DNA of 64,000 bases from CALNXN01 sp942490645 (GTDB lineage Bacteria > Pseudomonadota > Alphaproteobacteria > Rhodobacterales > Rhodobacteraceae), in NCBI GenBank assembly GCA_942490645.1, contig CALNXN010000007.1, forward strand, positions 186,001-250,000. The letters run 5' to 3'. The translations under genes were made by a program, and so were the position numbers. Below the pieces are notes generated by a model. That model was not told the origin of the DNA. It searched no databases and saw nothing but the letters and a program-made list of their open reading frames with translations. Of the stretch, positions 1 through 8,425 are shown piece by piece (the first letter of the stretch is position 1; each line of letters opens with the position of its first letter).

Positions 1-150
1 ATCATCCCGGTTCAAGCCCTTTAAAGAAGGGCCAAACTCAATTGCTGCGTCCTGCATGGCACGCATCCTCAATGCTTCAAACCGCTCTTTTTGGGCGGGT
101 GTGGTCAAAGCATCTAACGTTTCATTAGGGCTAAATTGAGGAGAATACAT
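1..150 (-). CDS. Partial unknown protein, N-terminal 50 residues, end of glycan operon
   Basis: An open frame begins at an ATG at 150 and runs off the left edge of the window, giving 50 codons without a stop. The protein starts MYSPQFSPNETLDAL and continues as a charged, helix-prone segment; I recognise no domain in so short a piece. It lies 19 bases after the stop of the upstream glycosyltransferase on the same strand, and AGGCGG sits about eight bases before the ATG, so it is probably the next gene of the same operon. The function is unknown. Confidence 0.55.
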   Translation of the reverse strand, partial: MYSPQFSPNETLDALTTPAQKERFEALRMRAMQDAAIEFGPSLKGLNRDD

Positions 151-169
151 GGGCAAGACCGCCTAAATG

Positions 170-1213
170 TTAACCGTTGATTCCACCGGCGAGGGCGGAT
201 TTTACCAAGAAACCAGCTGCGTTAGCAGATACGGGACGCGATGGGGAGCACATCAGAAGTCGCCCGAATAGCGCACGAAAAGGCTCTTGTTGCAATAACT
301 CGTCAAATCGATTTTTGCGCCAGCTTACAGCCTCCGCATGGAGACCCGCAAGGGTTGAATCGCTGGCGAGCTCGGCACGCTTTTGTGCGACTGTTTGGTC
401 AAGCGCGTTGACGGTGATGTCGGTGTCGGTGTTGAAATTCCGTTCCACCCAATAGTCGAGGCCGAGGTCGTGCTGACCGTGAACCGCGCGCCCGCGATCC
501 GCCTTGAGCACAAAACTTTCCATTGCGCCCAAAGGGTAGTGATTGAGTTGCACCAGATCAAAATTGTCTTGGCCATAGTCAGAAAACAACCGCTTGGTCT
601 TGAACGCATCGCCAAGGCTGCGGCCTGATCCATCGTACCAGCGCGCCGCGTCCAGACGGCTTGGGTTCGGGCTGCGTGGCCGGTGGACGCCCAGTTTTTC
701 ATAGCACCCATCGTTGCGAAACAGCGTTTTGAACATCGCCGCGCGCCACGGCCAGTGGATCACCCGCGGGGCGCATTTGGTGAAAGCGGTCGTCACTGGC
801 ACGTCCTGATAGCGGGTGACGCCTGCATTGCCAAAAAGCCGCCAGGTCAGCGTGATAGCCGTGGCATCGGGCAGGGCATCCAGCAGGGCGGTGAGGGTGT
901 GATCGCCGGTATGAATGTTCATGAATTCGTCGATGTCGAGCGCGACGATCCAATCAGCGGCCCTGACGAGCGGATGATCTTGCGCGGCCTTCAGGGCTGT
1001 GAATTGTATGCCGCGCTGGTCGTAGGGGCCGTCATTGCGAACATGGTTCAGCACGCCCAAATCCTGCAACCGATCCAGCATGGCATCAGTCTCGTCCTGA
1101 CAGTCATTTGAAAAGACGAGAAAATCAGTGATGCCGACGGCCCTGTGATGCGCGATCCAATCGAGCAGAAACGCGGCTTCGTTTCGGACGGTCAGGATCG
1201 CAAGGCTGCGCAT
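170..1213 (-). CDS. Glycosyltransferase family 2-type protein
   Basis: A 347-residue protein of the bacterial GT2-like group (Pfam Glyco_tranf_2_4 type). The N-terminus has the nucleotide-sugar signature LTVRNEAAFLLDWIAHHR near residues 7-24, followed by a FSND motif, and the metal-binding acidic motif DIDEF at 93-97. A conserved C-terminal LNHYPLGAMESF segment is shared with the two other glycosyltransferase domains of this cluster. I placed the start at 1213 because the conserved fold begins there and it follows the stop of the methyltransferase by only four bases; the open frame extends 24 codons further upstream but would then overlap that gene. The donor sugar and acceptor cannot be told. 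It probably builds a surface glycan with its operon partners. Confidence 0.85.
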   Translation of the reverse strand: MRSLAILTVRNEAAFLLDWIAHHRAVGITDFLVFSNDCQDETDAMLDRLQDLGVLNHVRNDGPYDQRGIQFTALKAAQDHPLVRAADWIVALDIDEFMNIHTGDHTLTALLDALPDATAITLTWRLFGNAGVTRYQDVPVTTAFTKCAPRVIHWPWRAAMFKTLFRNDGCYEKLGVHRPRSPNPSRLDAARWYDGSGRSLGDAFKTKRLFSDYGQDNFDLVQLNHYPLGAMESFVLKADRGRAVHGQHDLGLDYWVERNFNTDTDITVNALDQTVAQKRAELASDSTLAGLHAEAVSWRKNRFDELLQQEPFRALFGRLLMCSPSRPVSANAAGFLVKSALAGGING

Positions 1214-1217
1214 GGGA

Positions 1218-1922
1218 TCACCAGGATTTCCGAAAGGCCACGACCTTTTTCGTGGACCCGCGCGCATAATAGGCGAGGCCTGCATCCATGAAGGCGCGGA
1301 ACACCGTGTTCATCCCTTCGGGGCCGATCCACTGAGGGTGCAATTCGATCACGGCGGCGCGCAGCTGTGCCAGATCAAGCTTGGGGATCAAATCCACCTC
1401 CGCTCCTTCGATGTCGCAGATCAGCACGGTCGGTTTGATGTCGTCGAAAACGGATTTGGCGTTCAGAACCGGGATCTTTTCGGTCGACAGAATGTCGTCG
1501 TCAGTGCTGGGATCAAGCGAAGAGGCAATAAATTTCCGCCGAACGTAGAAATCAGCGGTGCCGGCGCGCGGGCCCAGAATGGCATTTGTGACATGGGCGT
1601 TGGTCACTCCATTGGCCGCGTGCACGGATTGGATATACGGAATGAGGTGGGGATTGGCCTCGAACGCATGCACCGATTTGATCGCCCGTTTGGTCGCCAC
1701 GAGCGTCGACATATAGCCGATCCCGGCGCCCAGTTCGATCACCACATCGCCTTCGCGCACGACCTTGAGCACGCAATTTGTTTCAGACGCCTCATAAGCG
1801 TTGCGTTTGAGCGCACCGCGGGTTTGCCCGGTGATGAACTGGTCATCTTTCGGGAATTTCATGCCTTGTGACATGATGTGGCCCTTGGTCGGGGCCTGCG
1901 CAGCGAGGGTGTCGGGTGACAT
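1218..1922 (-). CDS. FkbM family SAM-dependent methyltransferase
   Basis: A 234-residue protein with a class I methyltransferase fold. The S-adenosylmethionine loop reads VIELGAGIGY at residues 61-70, and the later motif CDIEGAE at 169-175 is the typical FkbM-family signature. FkbM enzymes O-methylate sugars or related hydroxyls, which fits its place between glycosyltransferases. The start at 1922 lies one base past the stop of the upstream 776-residue protein, suggesting translational coupling; an internal ATG (MSQGMKF, residue 18) is a weaker alternative. It was likely made to methylate a glycan made by this operon, but this is inference from context. Confidence 0.85.
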   Translation of the reverse strand: MSPDTLAAQAPTKGHIMSQGMKFPKDDQFITGQTRGALKRNAYEASETNCVLKVVREGDVVIELGAGIGYMSTLVATKRAIKSVHAFEANPHLIPYIQSVHAANGVTNAHVTNAILGPRAGTADFYVRRKFIASSLDPSTDDDILSTEKIPVLNAKSVFDDIKPTVLICDIEGAEVDLIPKLDLAQLRAAVIELHPQWIGPEGMNTVFRAFMDAGLAYYARGSTKKVVAFRKSW

Positions 1923-1923
1923 G

Positions 1924-4254
1924 TTAACTCTCCATATCAAGGGCAAGGGCATAGGCGACGCGTTCGGTTTCGGTCAGTTCCACCGCCAGCGCCTGCTGGT
2001 ACAGCTCGGCAAATTCGGGCAGGTCGTGCAGCTCTTTGGCCTTGGCCTGATGCCAGGCAAAGCCGGCGTTATGCAACGCGCGCAACGTGTCGTCCTGCAT
2101 CAGCCGGTCAAATTCGACCCGGACGCGCGGGATATTGCGTTTGATCGTGATGTCGCGGTGGTTCGACCAGTCCATGCGGATCCAATAGTTGATCCCGATA
2201 GAGCGATCCACATGCAACGCGCGCCCGCGCTGACGTTTGATCAGAAAACTGTCGGCCGAGCGCAGCGCATAATGGTTGAGTTGCAGCAGGTCGTATCCAA
2301 TCGATTTGCGCGAACTCCGCCAGCCGTTCTTGGCGACCTCATGCGTCATGTCATGGCCCGAGCCATTGACCCATTTCACTTTACTTTCATAGTCTTGTGA
2401 CAGTTTGTTCGGGCGGTGGCAGCTGATTTTCGCATAAGCTCCGATGTTGCGGAACATCGTCTTGAACCCCCAGACCGTATGCGGCTTGGGGCAGAATTTC
2501 GGCGCACAGGTGTCAAACTGATCAATGACAAACCGATCCTCCAGCCGTGTCACGCCGTTGTGCCCAAAGAGCCGCCACGTCATCGCGACGTTCGTGGCAT
2601 CCGGAACCAGAGCCAGGAATTCCTGAAGCGTGCCATTGCCGGTGCGCACGTTCATGAACTCATCCACGTCGATGTGAATGATCCAGTCGGCGTTTTGGAT
2701 GACAGGTTCCTTGAGGGCTTGATTGAGCGCGTGCTGCTGCGGGGAATTGCCCTTCCAATTGTCGTTGTTGCGATGCTCCACCACGCCCAACGCTTGCAAT
2801 GTGTCGAGGATCTCGGCCGTCCCGTCGGTACAATCGTTGGTGTAGATCAAGAAGTGATCCACGCCGATGGCGCGATGATAGGCGATCCATTCGATGATAT
2901 AGGGCGCTTCGTTCTTCATGCAGCCGACGATGACGTTGCCGCTTGACCCTTCGGGCAGAACGCGGCCCGGAGCGGGGGTGTAGGCGGCGGCCAGGGCCGC
3001 TTCGTCTACGGACCCAAGGCGATTGTGCGGTGCCATGGGGGAGCTGAGAAGTTTCTCGAAGTTCGCGACGGCCAAGGGTGGCATGATCTTTTGCGCGGCT
3101 TCTGTCAGGCCCGCGGATTGACGCGACGAATTGGGTTTCATCGCTTGTGCTGCGTCTTTCGTCGCCTTTTCGATGCGCCAGAGATACGCCAAAAGGTACT
3201 GCGACGCCCGAAAGCCGCGCGTCGGGTCTGCTTCGGACCACGTCGGCTTGGCGCGCGGGCGTTTGAAGGTATCAGCAACCAAACCGCCGTGCTGTTTGGT
3301 CAGCGCCAGGTTTTGCACCTCAAACCGCTTTGAGACGGCGCTTAGGGATGCGGGATCGATTGCGTCACCTTCGACGCTGATTTCATTGATAAAACTGCGC
3401 CAAAGCTGACGTGGCAAAACATGTTTGCGCTGTGCCAGAAGTTTGAGCAGCACCTCATTGAATTGACGCCCACGCGTCAAAGCGGCGGCAGACGGCGCAC
3501 GGGGTGCCTGTGCTTTTTCGGATTTACCCAAAGTGGGCGTGATCTCGAAAACCTCTCGCACCACGTCAGGTGCCGCCTTCGACATCAGGCGCGTTTCGTC
3601 ATAGCTGACCAGCCGGGTCGCGCCGGGGCCAAAAACGCTGTCCCAATGGGCGCTCAATGCGACGTAATCGAGCCAGAACGGCGCGCCTTGGGTTTCTTCA
3701 AAGACACCGGCGGGCGCGTCGATCATCGGCATGGTTTTCAGGCAGTCCGCCCACCAGTCTTTGTGCCCAAGCATATCCAGCTCGCGGTCAAGAGGAGCCG
3801 TGCGTCCTTCCATTATTTGTTCGGCGTAGTGCTGCACCAGAAGCCGCGCAGGTTCATCGACAAAGGCAACGATCCGGATGTCATCTGAAAGCGGTTTCAG
3901 CAGACTTTCCAAGCGGCGCAACTCTGATGGACGCCACAGGCTGCTTGCCAGTTGTGAACACGACAGGATCAGGTGATCTGGTTGTGCTTCCTTGATTTCG
4001 CGGGCCAGATCATCACTTAAGCTTTGCCTCAAAACCTCTTGCTTTTGCTTGAGAATATATCCGCGATTGAACCTGAGTGGATCAACGTGTTCAGGGTCCG
4101 TCACGGCCATGAACAGCCGTGTGTGATTGCGATTTCCGGGGCTGCGTGGATACAAAACGCCTTTGGATTGCAGCTGCGCGCGTTTGTCTGCCAGAACCGC
4201 CTGAAGGCGGTCCGCGCCGGCTTGAGCCAATCCGATGTGCAGGTCGATGCGCAT
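1924..4254 (-). CDS. Fusion of sulfotransferase-like domain and GT2 glycosyltransferase
   Basis: A 776-residue two-domain protein. Residues 1 to about 240 resemble sulfotransferases of the kind starting with a phosphosulfate loop, but the loop reads HIGLAQAGADRLQ, lacking the PKTGT seen in the neighbouring true sulfotransferase, so PAPS binding is doubtful. Residues about 250-435 form a linker with long helical stretches. Residues about 441-740 are a GT2-type domain with VIVGCMKNEAPYIIEW, TNDCTDGT and the acidic motif DVDEF at 529-533, closely resembling the two stand-alone transferases in the operon. The start at 4254 follows the previous stop (4256) directly. The N-terminal half may be a binding or scaffolding relic while the C-terminal half looks catalytically complete. 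Confidence 0.8.
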   Translation of the reverse strand: MRIDLHIGLAQAGADRLQAVLADKRAQLQSKGVLYPRSPGNRNHTRLFMAVTDPEHVDPLRFNRGYILKQKQEVLRQSLSDDLAREIKEAQPDHLILSCSQLASSLWRPSELRRLESLLKPLSDDIRIVAFVDEPARLLVQHYAEQIMEGRTAPLDRELDMLGHKDWWADCLKTMPMIDAPAGVFEETQGAPFWLDYVALSAHWDSVFGPGATRLVSYDETRLMSKAAPDVVREVFEITPTLGKSEKAQAPRAPSAAALTRGRQFNEVLLKLLAQRKHVLPRQLWRSFINEISVEGDAIDPASLSAVSKRFEVQNLALTKQHGGLVADTFKRPRAKPTWSEADPTRGFRASQYLLAYLWRIEKATKDAAQAMKPNSSRQSAGLTEAAQKIMPPLAVANFEKLLSSPMAPHNRLGSVDEAALAAAYTPAPGRVLPEGSSGNVIVGCMKNEAPYIIEWIAYHRAIGVDHFLIYTNDCTDGTAEILDTLQALGVVEHRNNDNWKGNSPQQHALNQALKEPVIQNADWIIHIDVDEFMNVRTGNGTLQEFLALVPDATNVAMTWRLFGHNGVTRLEDRFVIDQFDTCAPKFCPKPHTVWGFKTMFRNIGAYAKISCHRPNKLSQDYESKVKWVNGSGHDMTHEVAKNGWRSSRKSIGYDLLQLNHYALRSADSFLIKRQRGRALHVDRSIGINYWIRMDWSNHRDITIKRNIPRVRVEFDRLMQDDTLRALHNAGFAWHQAKAKELHDLPEFAELYQQALAVELTETERVAYALALDMES

Positions 4255-4255
4255 A

Positions 4256-4876
4256 TCAGGCCACCTGCCAATTTACGTTGGCGCGGCCCCACCAGGGCAA
4301 GTCCAACCCAATGTGAGCGCCGATTTTGGCCGGTGCATCCGGGTCTGCAATATCATATTCGAGGAAGTCGGGATCACCCCGAAAAAGCGCCCGCAGATGG
4401 GCATAATGCCCGTTTATCCACGTTTCGCGTTCCTTGCTGGTCTCGCCGTAGCCGCGCGGCAAACCCGGAACGGCACCTTCGGGCAGGCGCGCCAAGCCCA
4501 GGTCCGACCAGGCGAGCATGGACTGTGACAAGGCAAAGCTGTCGCGGTTGGATGCCAGAAACTTGACCCCAGCATTTGCCTTGCGCAACCCGTCGATGAC
4601 CGCGAAATCCATCTGCGGCCACAAGGACTTGCCACCACGCAGAAGACTGATTTCCGTAAGCGCATCAAACTCTTGCAACAGGTGTGATGGGTCCGCGTGA
4701 TCAAAAATCCCGCGATAAAGCAGTTCGGCAACAAATGCGCCGTGCAACGTGGTATCGGCGGTTTGCTTTCGGCGAATTCGGTGGTCAGCCACATGCAGGC
4801 CCGCGCGGCGTAAAGCACGCGCCAGCGTCGTCGTGCCGGTCTTGGGCAAGCCAAGATTGACGACTTTCAGCGTCAT
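4256..4876 (-). CDS. Sulfotransferase family protein
   Basis: A 206-residue soluble protein whose N-terminus NLGLPKTGTTTLARAL is a textbook 5'-phosphosulfate binding loop (PKTGTT at residues 11-16), here used to bind PAPS and transfer sulfate to a hydroxyl or amine. The second half holds a SNRDSFALSQS stretch that fits the 3'-phosphate binding region of the family. The protein is short for a sulfotransferase but similar to many compact bacterial members. The ATG at 4876 overlaps the stop of the upstream glycosyltransferase as ATGA, so the two are translationally coupled. Sulfation of a sugar chain made by this operon is the natural guess; the acceptor is not shown. Confidence 0.85.
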   Translation of the reverse strand: MTLKVVNLGLPKTGTTTLARALRRAGLHVADHRIRRKQTADTTLHGAFVAELLYRGIFDHADPSHLLQEFDALTEISLLRGGKSLWPQMDFAVIDGLRKANAGVKFLASNRDSFALSQSMLAWSDLGLARLPEGAVPGLPRGYGETSKERETWINGHYAHLRALFRGDPDFLEYDIADPDAPAKIGAHIGLDLPWWGRANVNWQVA

Positions 4877-5904
4877 TGCGCGGCCTCCAGCAGGCGCACG
4901 AACTCGGCTTCAGCAGGTGGCAAGCTGGGCGCAAGCCGAAGTTGCTCGTACATGCGTTGGTATTGTATATCCTCCAACAACGCATCGCGCCGTTCACGAT
5001 GCAGGCGTACGCAGCGCTTGTGCAGCATGTCAATTTCTTTGTCTTTTTTCAGATTATTAAGCGCCGATCTTAATGCGGGCAGATGGCGTTGAATTGATCT
5101 CTCTTGCCATGCGCTATCATTGCGCTCGCGCCAATATGTGTCGTCGAATGCACGGTTTTCGCGGTTCACATCGCCACGGTCGTTCTTGACGAGGTAACTG
5201 TCGAGGCTGCGCAACGCATAGTGATTGAGCGTCGCATGTACCCGCGCATCCTTGGCCGGAAACCTGCGAATGCGCCGCTCATTGGCCGCGACCAGGAACC
5301 GATGTGGCACAGGGCGACCCGATCCATCCGTCCAGTCGGGGCGGTTCCCCTTGTCGCGTTTGACCTTGAAAAACGGCCGATGCGCCCCGTAATACCAAAG
5401 TGGAAAATCCCTCCTTATCAATGTCTTGACTTCGATTGCGAATTCTCCACACCAGAGGTCTGGATTGTGCGTCTTGGTGAATTGCGAAATGACAGGCGCG
5501 TCTTCGAATGCGTCGATGCCGCCATTGGCAAAAAACTGAAAGTTCAAGCTGATGGCATGCGGATCGCCGCAAGCTTTGACCAGATCGGCAATCGTATGTT
5601 GACCCACGTGGATATTCAAAAACTCATCAACATCCGCGACCCAGACCCAATCGGCACCCTGCACGACGTCTTGTTTGGCCGCGTCTTTCAACGCTTCCAT
5701 CTGGTAATTGCGCCCCTGTGCGGGGTTGGGCAGGTGGTGCACCAGACCGCGCACCGCCAGTGCATCCAGCAAATCGTCGGTGCCATCGGTGCAATCGTTG
5801 GAATAAATCAGATGGTCCGTCACCCCGATCAACCGATTATAGGCGATCCATTCGAGCAAGAATGGCCCTTCGTTCTTGACGCAAGTGACAGCGGTAACGC
5901 GCAT
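4873..5904 (-). CDS. Glycosyltransferase family 2-type protein, first gene of the operon
   Basis: A 343-residue GT2-like protein with VTCVKNEGPFLLEWIAYNR at the N-terminus, SNDCTDGTDD, and the acidic motif DVDEF at residues 91-95. It also carries the shared LNHYALRSLDSYLVKNDRG segment. The frame is open for another 58 codons upstream, but that extension is not conserved-looking; the ATG at 5904 has GGAG nine bases before it and begins exactly at the conserved fold. It is the first gene of a minus-strand set running to the left edge, divergent from the MoxR gene, so the operon promoter should lie in 5905-6134. C-terminal residues are Arg-rich and helical. Confidence 0.85.
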   Translation of the reverse strand: MRVTAVTCVKNEGPFLLEWIAYNRLIGVTDHLIYSNDCTDGTDDLLDALAVRGLVHHLPNPAQGRNYQMEALKDAAKQDVVQGADWVWVADVDEFLNIHVGQHTIADLVKACGDPHAISLNFQFFANGGIDAFEDAPVISQFTKTHNPDLWCGEFAIEVKTLIRRDFPLWYYGAHRPFFKVKRDKGNRPDWTDGSGRPVPHRFLVAANERRIRRFPAKDARVHATLNHYALRSLDSYLVKNDRGDVNRENRAFDDTYWRERNDSAWQERSIQRHLPALRSALNNLKKDKEIDMLHKRCVRLHRERRDALLEDIQYQRMYEQLRLAPSLPPAEAEFVRLLEAAQ

Positions 5905-6134
5905 GTCAGTGCACTCCAGCCCTGCAGGGATCAGCATCTGCTGCCATTGGGGTACCGCCTTTGCCCGATTTGGGGTCGAATGCACAGGGCTCCGACACCT
6001 CATTGATTGATCGCAACAATGCCAGCTTCGGCGAATCACGTCAATCACAGGTGATTTGGCACGTTGATATCGCATCATGGGTTGACGTTGCTTAAACGGA
6101 ATGCACGCTTGGGCAGACCAAAGGGAGGGCGCAC

Positions 6135-7043
6135 ATGGCTGACATCAGTTCGATAGACGCGGTTCAGCAGTTGCTGGCCGAACAGGATTACGTCTGTGAT
6201 CGGGCGCTTGGCACGGTGGTGTTCTTGTCGCTCAAACTGGGGCGTCCTCTGTTTCTTGAAGGTGAGGCGGGCGTTGGCAAGACCGAGATCGCCAAGGCGC
6301 TGGCCGCAGGTCTGAACCGACGTCTGATCCGGTTGCAATGTTATGAGGGGCTGGACGCTTCCACAGCCGTTTACGAATGGAATTTTCCCGCCCAAATGAT
6401 TGCGATCCGCACGGCGGAAGCTGCCGGCAATGCAGATCGGGAAATGTTGCAGACAGAGCTTTTCAGCCCAGATTTCCTGATCGAGCGCCCACTTTTGCAA
6501 GCGATGCGCCCCGATGAACACGGCGCGCCGGTGTTGCTGATTGATGAATTGGACCGCACGGATGAGCCGTTTGAAGCGTTCCTGCTGGAAGCGCTCGGCG
6601 ATTTTCAGGTGACCATTCCCGAACTGGGCACGATTCAGGCGCCGGAACCGCCAATTGTGATCCTGACATCCAATCGCACCCGCGAGGTTCATGATGCGCT
6701 CAAGCGGCGGTGTCTTTATCACTGGGTGGAATACCCCAGTTTTGAGCGCGAAATGGAGATACTCAAAGCCCGCGCCCCCGAAGCCAGCGCCGCCCTCAGT
6801 CGCGAGGTCGTGGCCTTTGTGCAAGCTCTGCGCTCAGAAGACATCTTCAAGAAACCCGGCGTCGCTGAAACCATCGACTGGGCCAAATGCCTACTGGCGC
6901 TGGATGTGATCACCCTCAGCCCCGAGGTCATCGCCGACACACTTGGCGCAATCCTGAAATACCAGGATGACATCGCCAAATTGCAAGGTTCTGAGGCCAA
7001 ACGTTTGCTGGATGAAGCGCGCGCTTCGCTGGAGCCTGTGTGA
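6135..7043 (+). CDS. MoxR family AAA+ ATPase
   Basis: A 302-residue AAA+ ATPase. Walker A is GEAGVGKT at residues 43-50, Walker B is VLLIDELD at 133-140, and a sensor-1 like ILTSNRTRE follows near 175. MoxR proteins act as chaperone-like ATPases that, with a VWA-domain partner, insert metal cofactors or mature enzyme complexes. The very strong ribosome site (AAAGGGAGGG) sits before the ATG. The next gene downstream codes for the VWA partner, the classic MoxR/CoxE-like pair, but no obvious client enzyme such as a CO dehydrogenase is in the window, so the target complex is unknown. Confidence 0.92.
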   Translation: MADISSIDAVQQLLAEQDYVCDRALGTVVFLSLKLGRPLFLEGEAGVGKTEIAKALAAGLNRRLIRLQCYEGLDASTAVYEWNFPAQMIAIRTAEAAGNADREMLQTELFSPDFLIERPLLQAMRPDEHGAPVLLIDELDRTDEPFEAFLLEALGDFQVTIPELGTIQAPEPPIVILTSNRTREVHDALKRRCLYHWVEYPSFEREMEILKARAPEASAALSREVVAFVQALRSEDIFKKPGVAETIDWAKCLLALDVITLSPEVIADTLGAILKYQDDIAKLQGSEAKRLLDEARASLEPV

Positions 7044-7059
7044 TCCTTCCTTTCGCCGC

Positions 7060-7096
7060 AAATACCTTCGGGGGTCTGGGGGCAGACAGCCCCCAG
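7060..7096. repeat. Short Rhodobacteraceae intergenic palindrome element
   Basis: Between the MoxR and VWA genes lies AAATACCTTCGGGGGT followed by a perfect 8-bp inverted repeat CTGGGGGC (7076-7083), loop AGACA, GCCCCCAG (7089-7096). From memory, closely similar G-rich palindromes preceded by an AAATACCTCCGGGGGT-like lead occur in many intergenic gaps of this family, so this is probably a REP-like element. It lacks a T-run and lies in an operon, so it is more likely an mRNA stabilising or attenuating hairpin than a terminator. Confidence 0.6.
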
Positions 7097-7106
7097 CGGT
7101 GCCCAA

Positions 7107-8372
7107 ATGGCTGAATACCTGCCTCTGGAATTGCCTGATAACCCTAAATTGGCCGGGAACATCACGCATTTTGCGCGCGCTCTGCGCCGTGCCGGTCTGC
7201 CCATCGGTCCGGGTCGGGTGATCGATGCAGTGCGTGCAGTCCAGGCCGCCGGGTTCACTGAAAAGCGGGATTTCTTCTGGACGCTGCACGCCTGTTTCGT
7301 GAACCGACCGGAACACAAACGCATCTTTGCACAGGTGTTTCGCCTTTACTGGCGCGACCCGCGCTACCTTGAGCACATGATGTCGATGATGCTGCCCGCC
7401 ATCCGCGGCGTTCAGGAAGAGCGCACAGCCCAACCCGCTGAAAAACGCGCGGCAGAGGCGCTTCTGGACGGGGCGCAGGCGCCTGATCAACCCGATCCGG
7501 ACACGTTCGATGAAGACACCCAGATCGAAGTCGACGCCAGCTTTACCATGTCGTCCCAAGAGCGGTTGAAGACACTGGATTTCGAGCAGATGAGCACGAC
7601 CGAAATGGCCGAAGCCAAAAGGATGCTGGCGCGCCTGACCTTACCTGTCGAACCCATCGCATCGCGCCGTGCTCAATCCAGCCCGCGCGGGCGGCGGGTG
7701 GACGCGGCCCGCACTCTGCGCGCGTCGATGCGACACGGCGGCAATCTTCACAAGATCACCTTCAAGGAACCACGACCGCGTTGGCCAAATCTGGTCGTGT
7801 TATGTGATATTTCCGGCTCCATGAGCCAGTATTCTCGCGTTGTGCTGCATTTTTTGCACGCGGTCAGTAATGCCAAGGGCGCGGGTTGGGCCAAGGTCCA
7901 TGCGTTCACGTTCGGCACCCGCCTGACCAATATCACCCGTCACTTGGCGCACCGTGACGTTGACGCAGCGCTCGCCGCGGCAGGGGCGGAGGCGCAGGAT
8001 TGGGAGGGCGGCACGCGGATCGGGCAATGCCTGCAATCGTTCAACCGCGATTGGTCGCGGCGCGTCATGGGGCAGGGTGCGGTCGTCTTGTTGATCACTG
8101 ACGGGTTGGACCGGGACGATCCCGAAACATTGACGCGCCAGATCGAACGGTTGCATTTGTCAGCGCGCCGCCTGATCTGGTTGAACCCATTGTTGCGATG
8201 GGACGGGTTTGCGCCCAAGGCGCAGGGCATCATGGCGATGCTTCCGCATGTGGACAGCTTTCGCGCGGGTCACTCGATTGCCTCGCTGGAGGAATTGGCC
8301 CAAGTGATTTCGCGCCCAGACGATGTTGGGGAAAAGGCACGCCTTATCAGGCAATTGCGCGACGCGGTTTAA
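7107..8372 (+). CDS. VWA domain protein, CoxE-like, partner of MoxR ATPase
   Basis: A 421-residue protein. The C-terminal half is a von Willebrand A domain of the VWA_CoxE type with the metal-binding MIDAS motif DISGSMS at residues 234-240 and later FTFGTRL and LLITDGLD segments. The N-terminal part (1-200) is helical and acidic in the middle (PDPDTFDEDTQIEVD). Proteins of this kind work with MoxR ATPases to mature metalloenzymes, and this gene follows one 63 bases downstream on the same strand. No strong Shine-Dalgarno sequence precedes the ATG; a hairpin occupies the gap. The client is not identified here. Confidence 0.88.
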   Translation: MAEYLPLELPDNPKLAGNITHFARALRRAGLPIGPGRVIDAVRAVQAAGFTEKRDFFWTLHACFVNRPEHKRIFAQVFRLYWRDPRYLEHMMSMMLPAIRGVQEERTAQPAEKRAAEALLDGAQAPDQPDPDTFDEDTQIEVDASFTMSSQERLKTLDFEQMSTTEMAEAKRMLARLTLPVEPIASRRAQSSPRGRRVDAARTLRASMRHGGNLHKITFKEPRPRWPNLVVLCDISGSMSQYSRVVLHFLHAVSNAKGAGWAKVHAFTFGTRLTNITRHLAHRDVDAALAAAGAEAQDWEGGTRIGQCLQSFNRDWSRRVMGQGAVVLLITDGLDRDDPETLTRQIERLHLSARRLIWLNPLLRWDGFAPKAQGIMAMLPHVDSFRAGHSIASLEELAQVISRPDDVGEKARLIRQLRDAV

Positions 8373-8425
8373 GTGAAATTCGTCTGTATCAAGGCCGTGA
8401 CGTCACACATTTGCCCGCCCGATGC

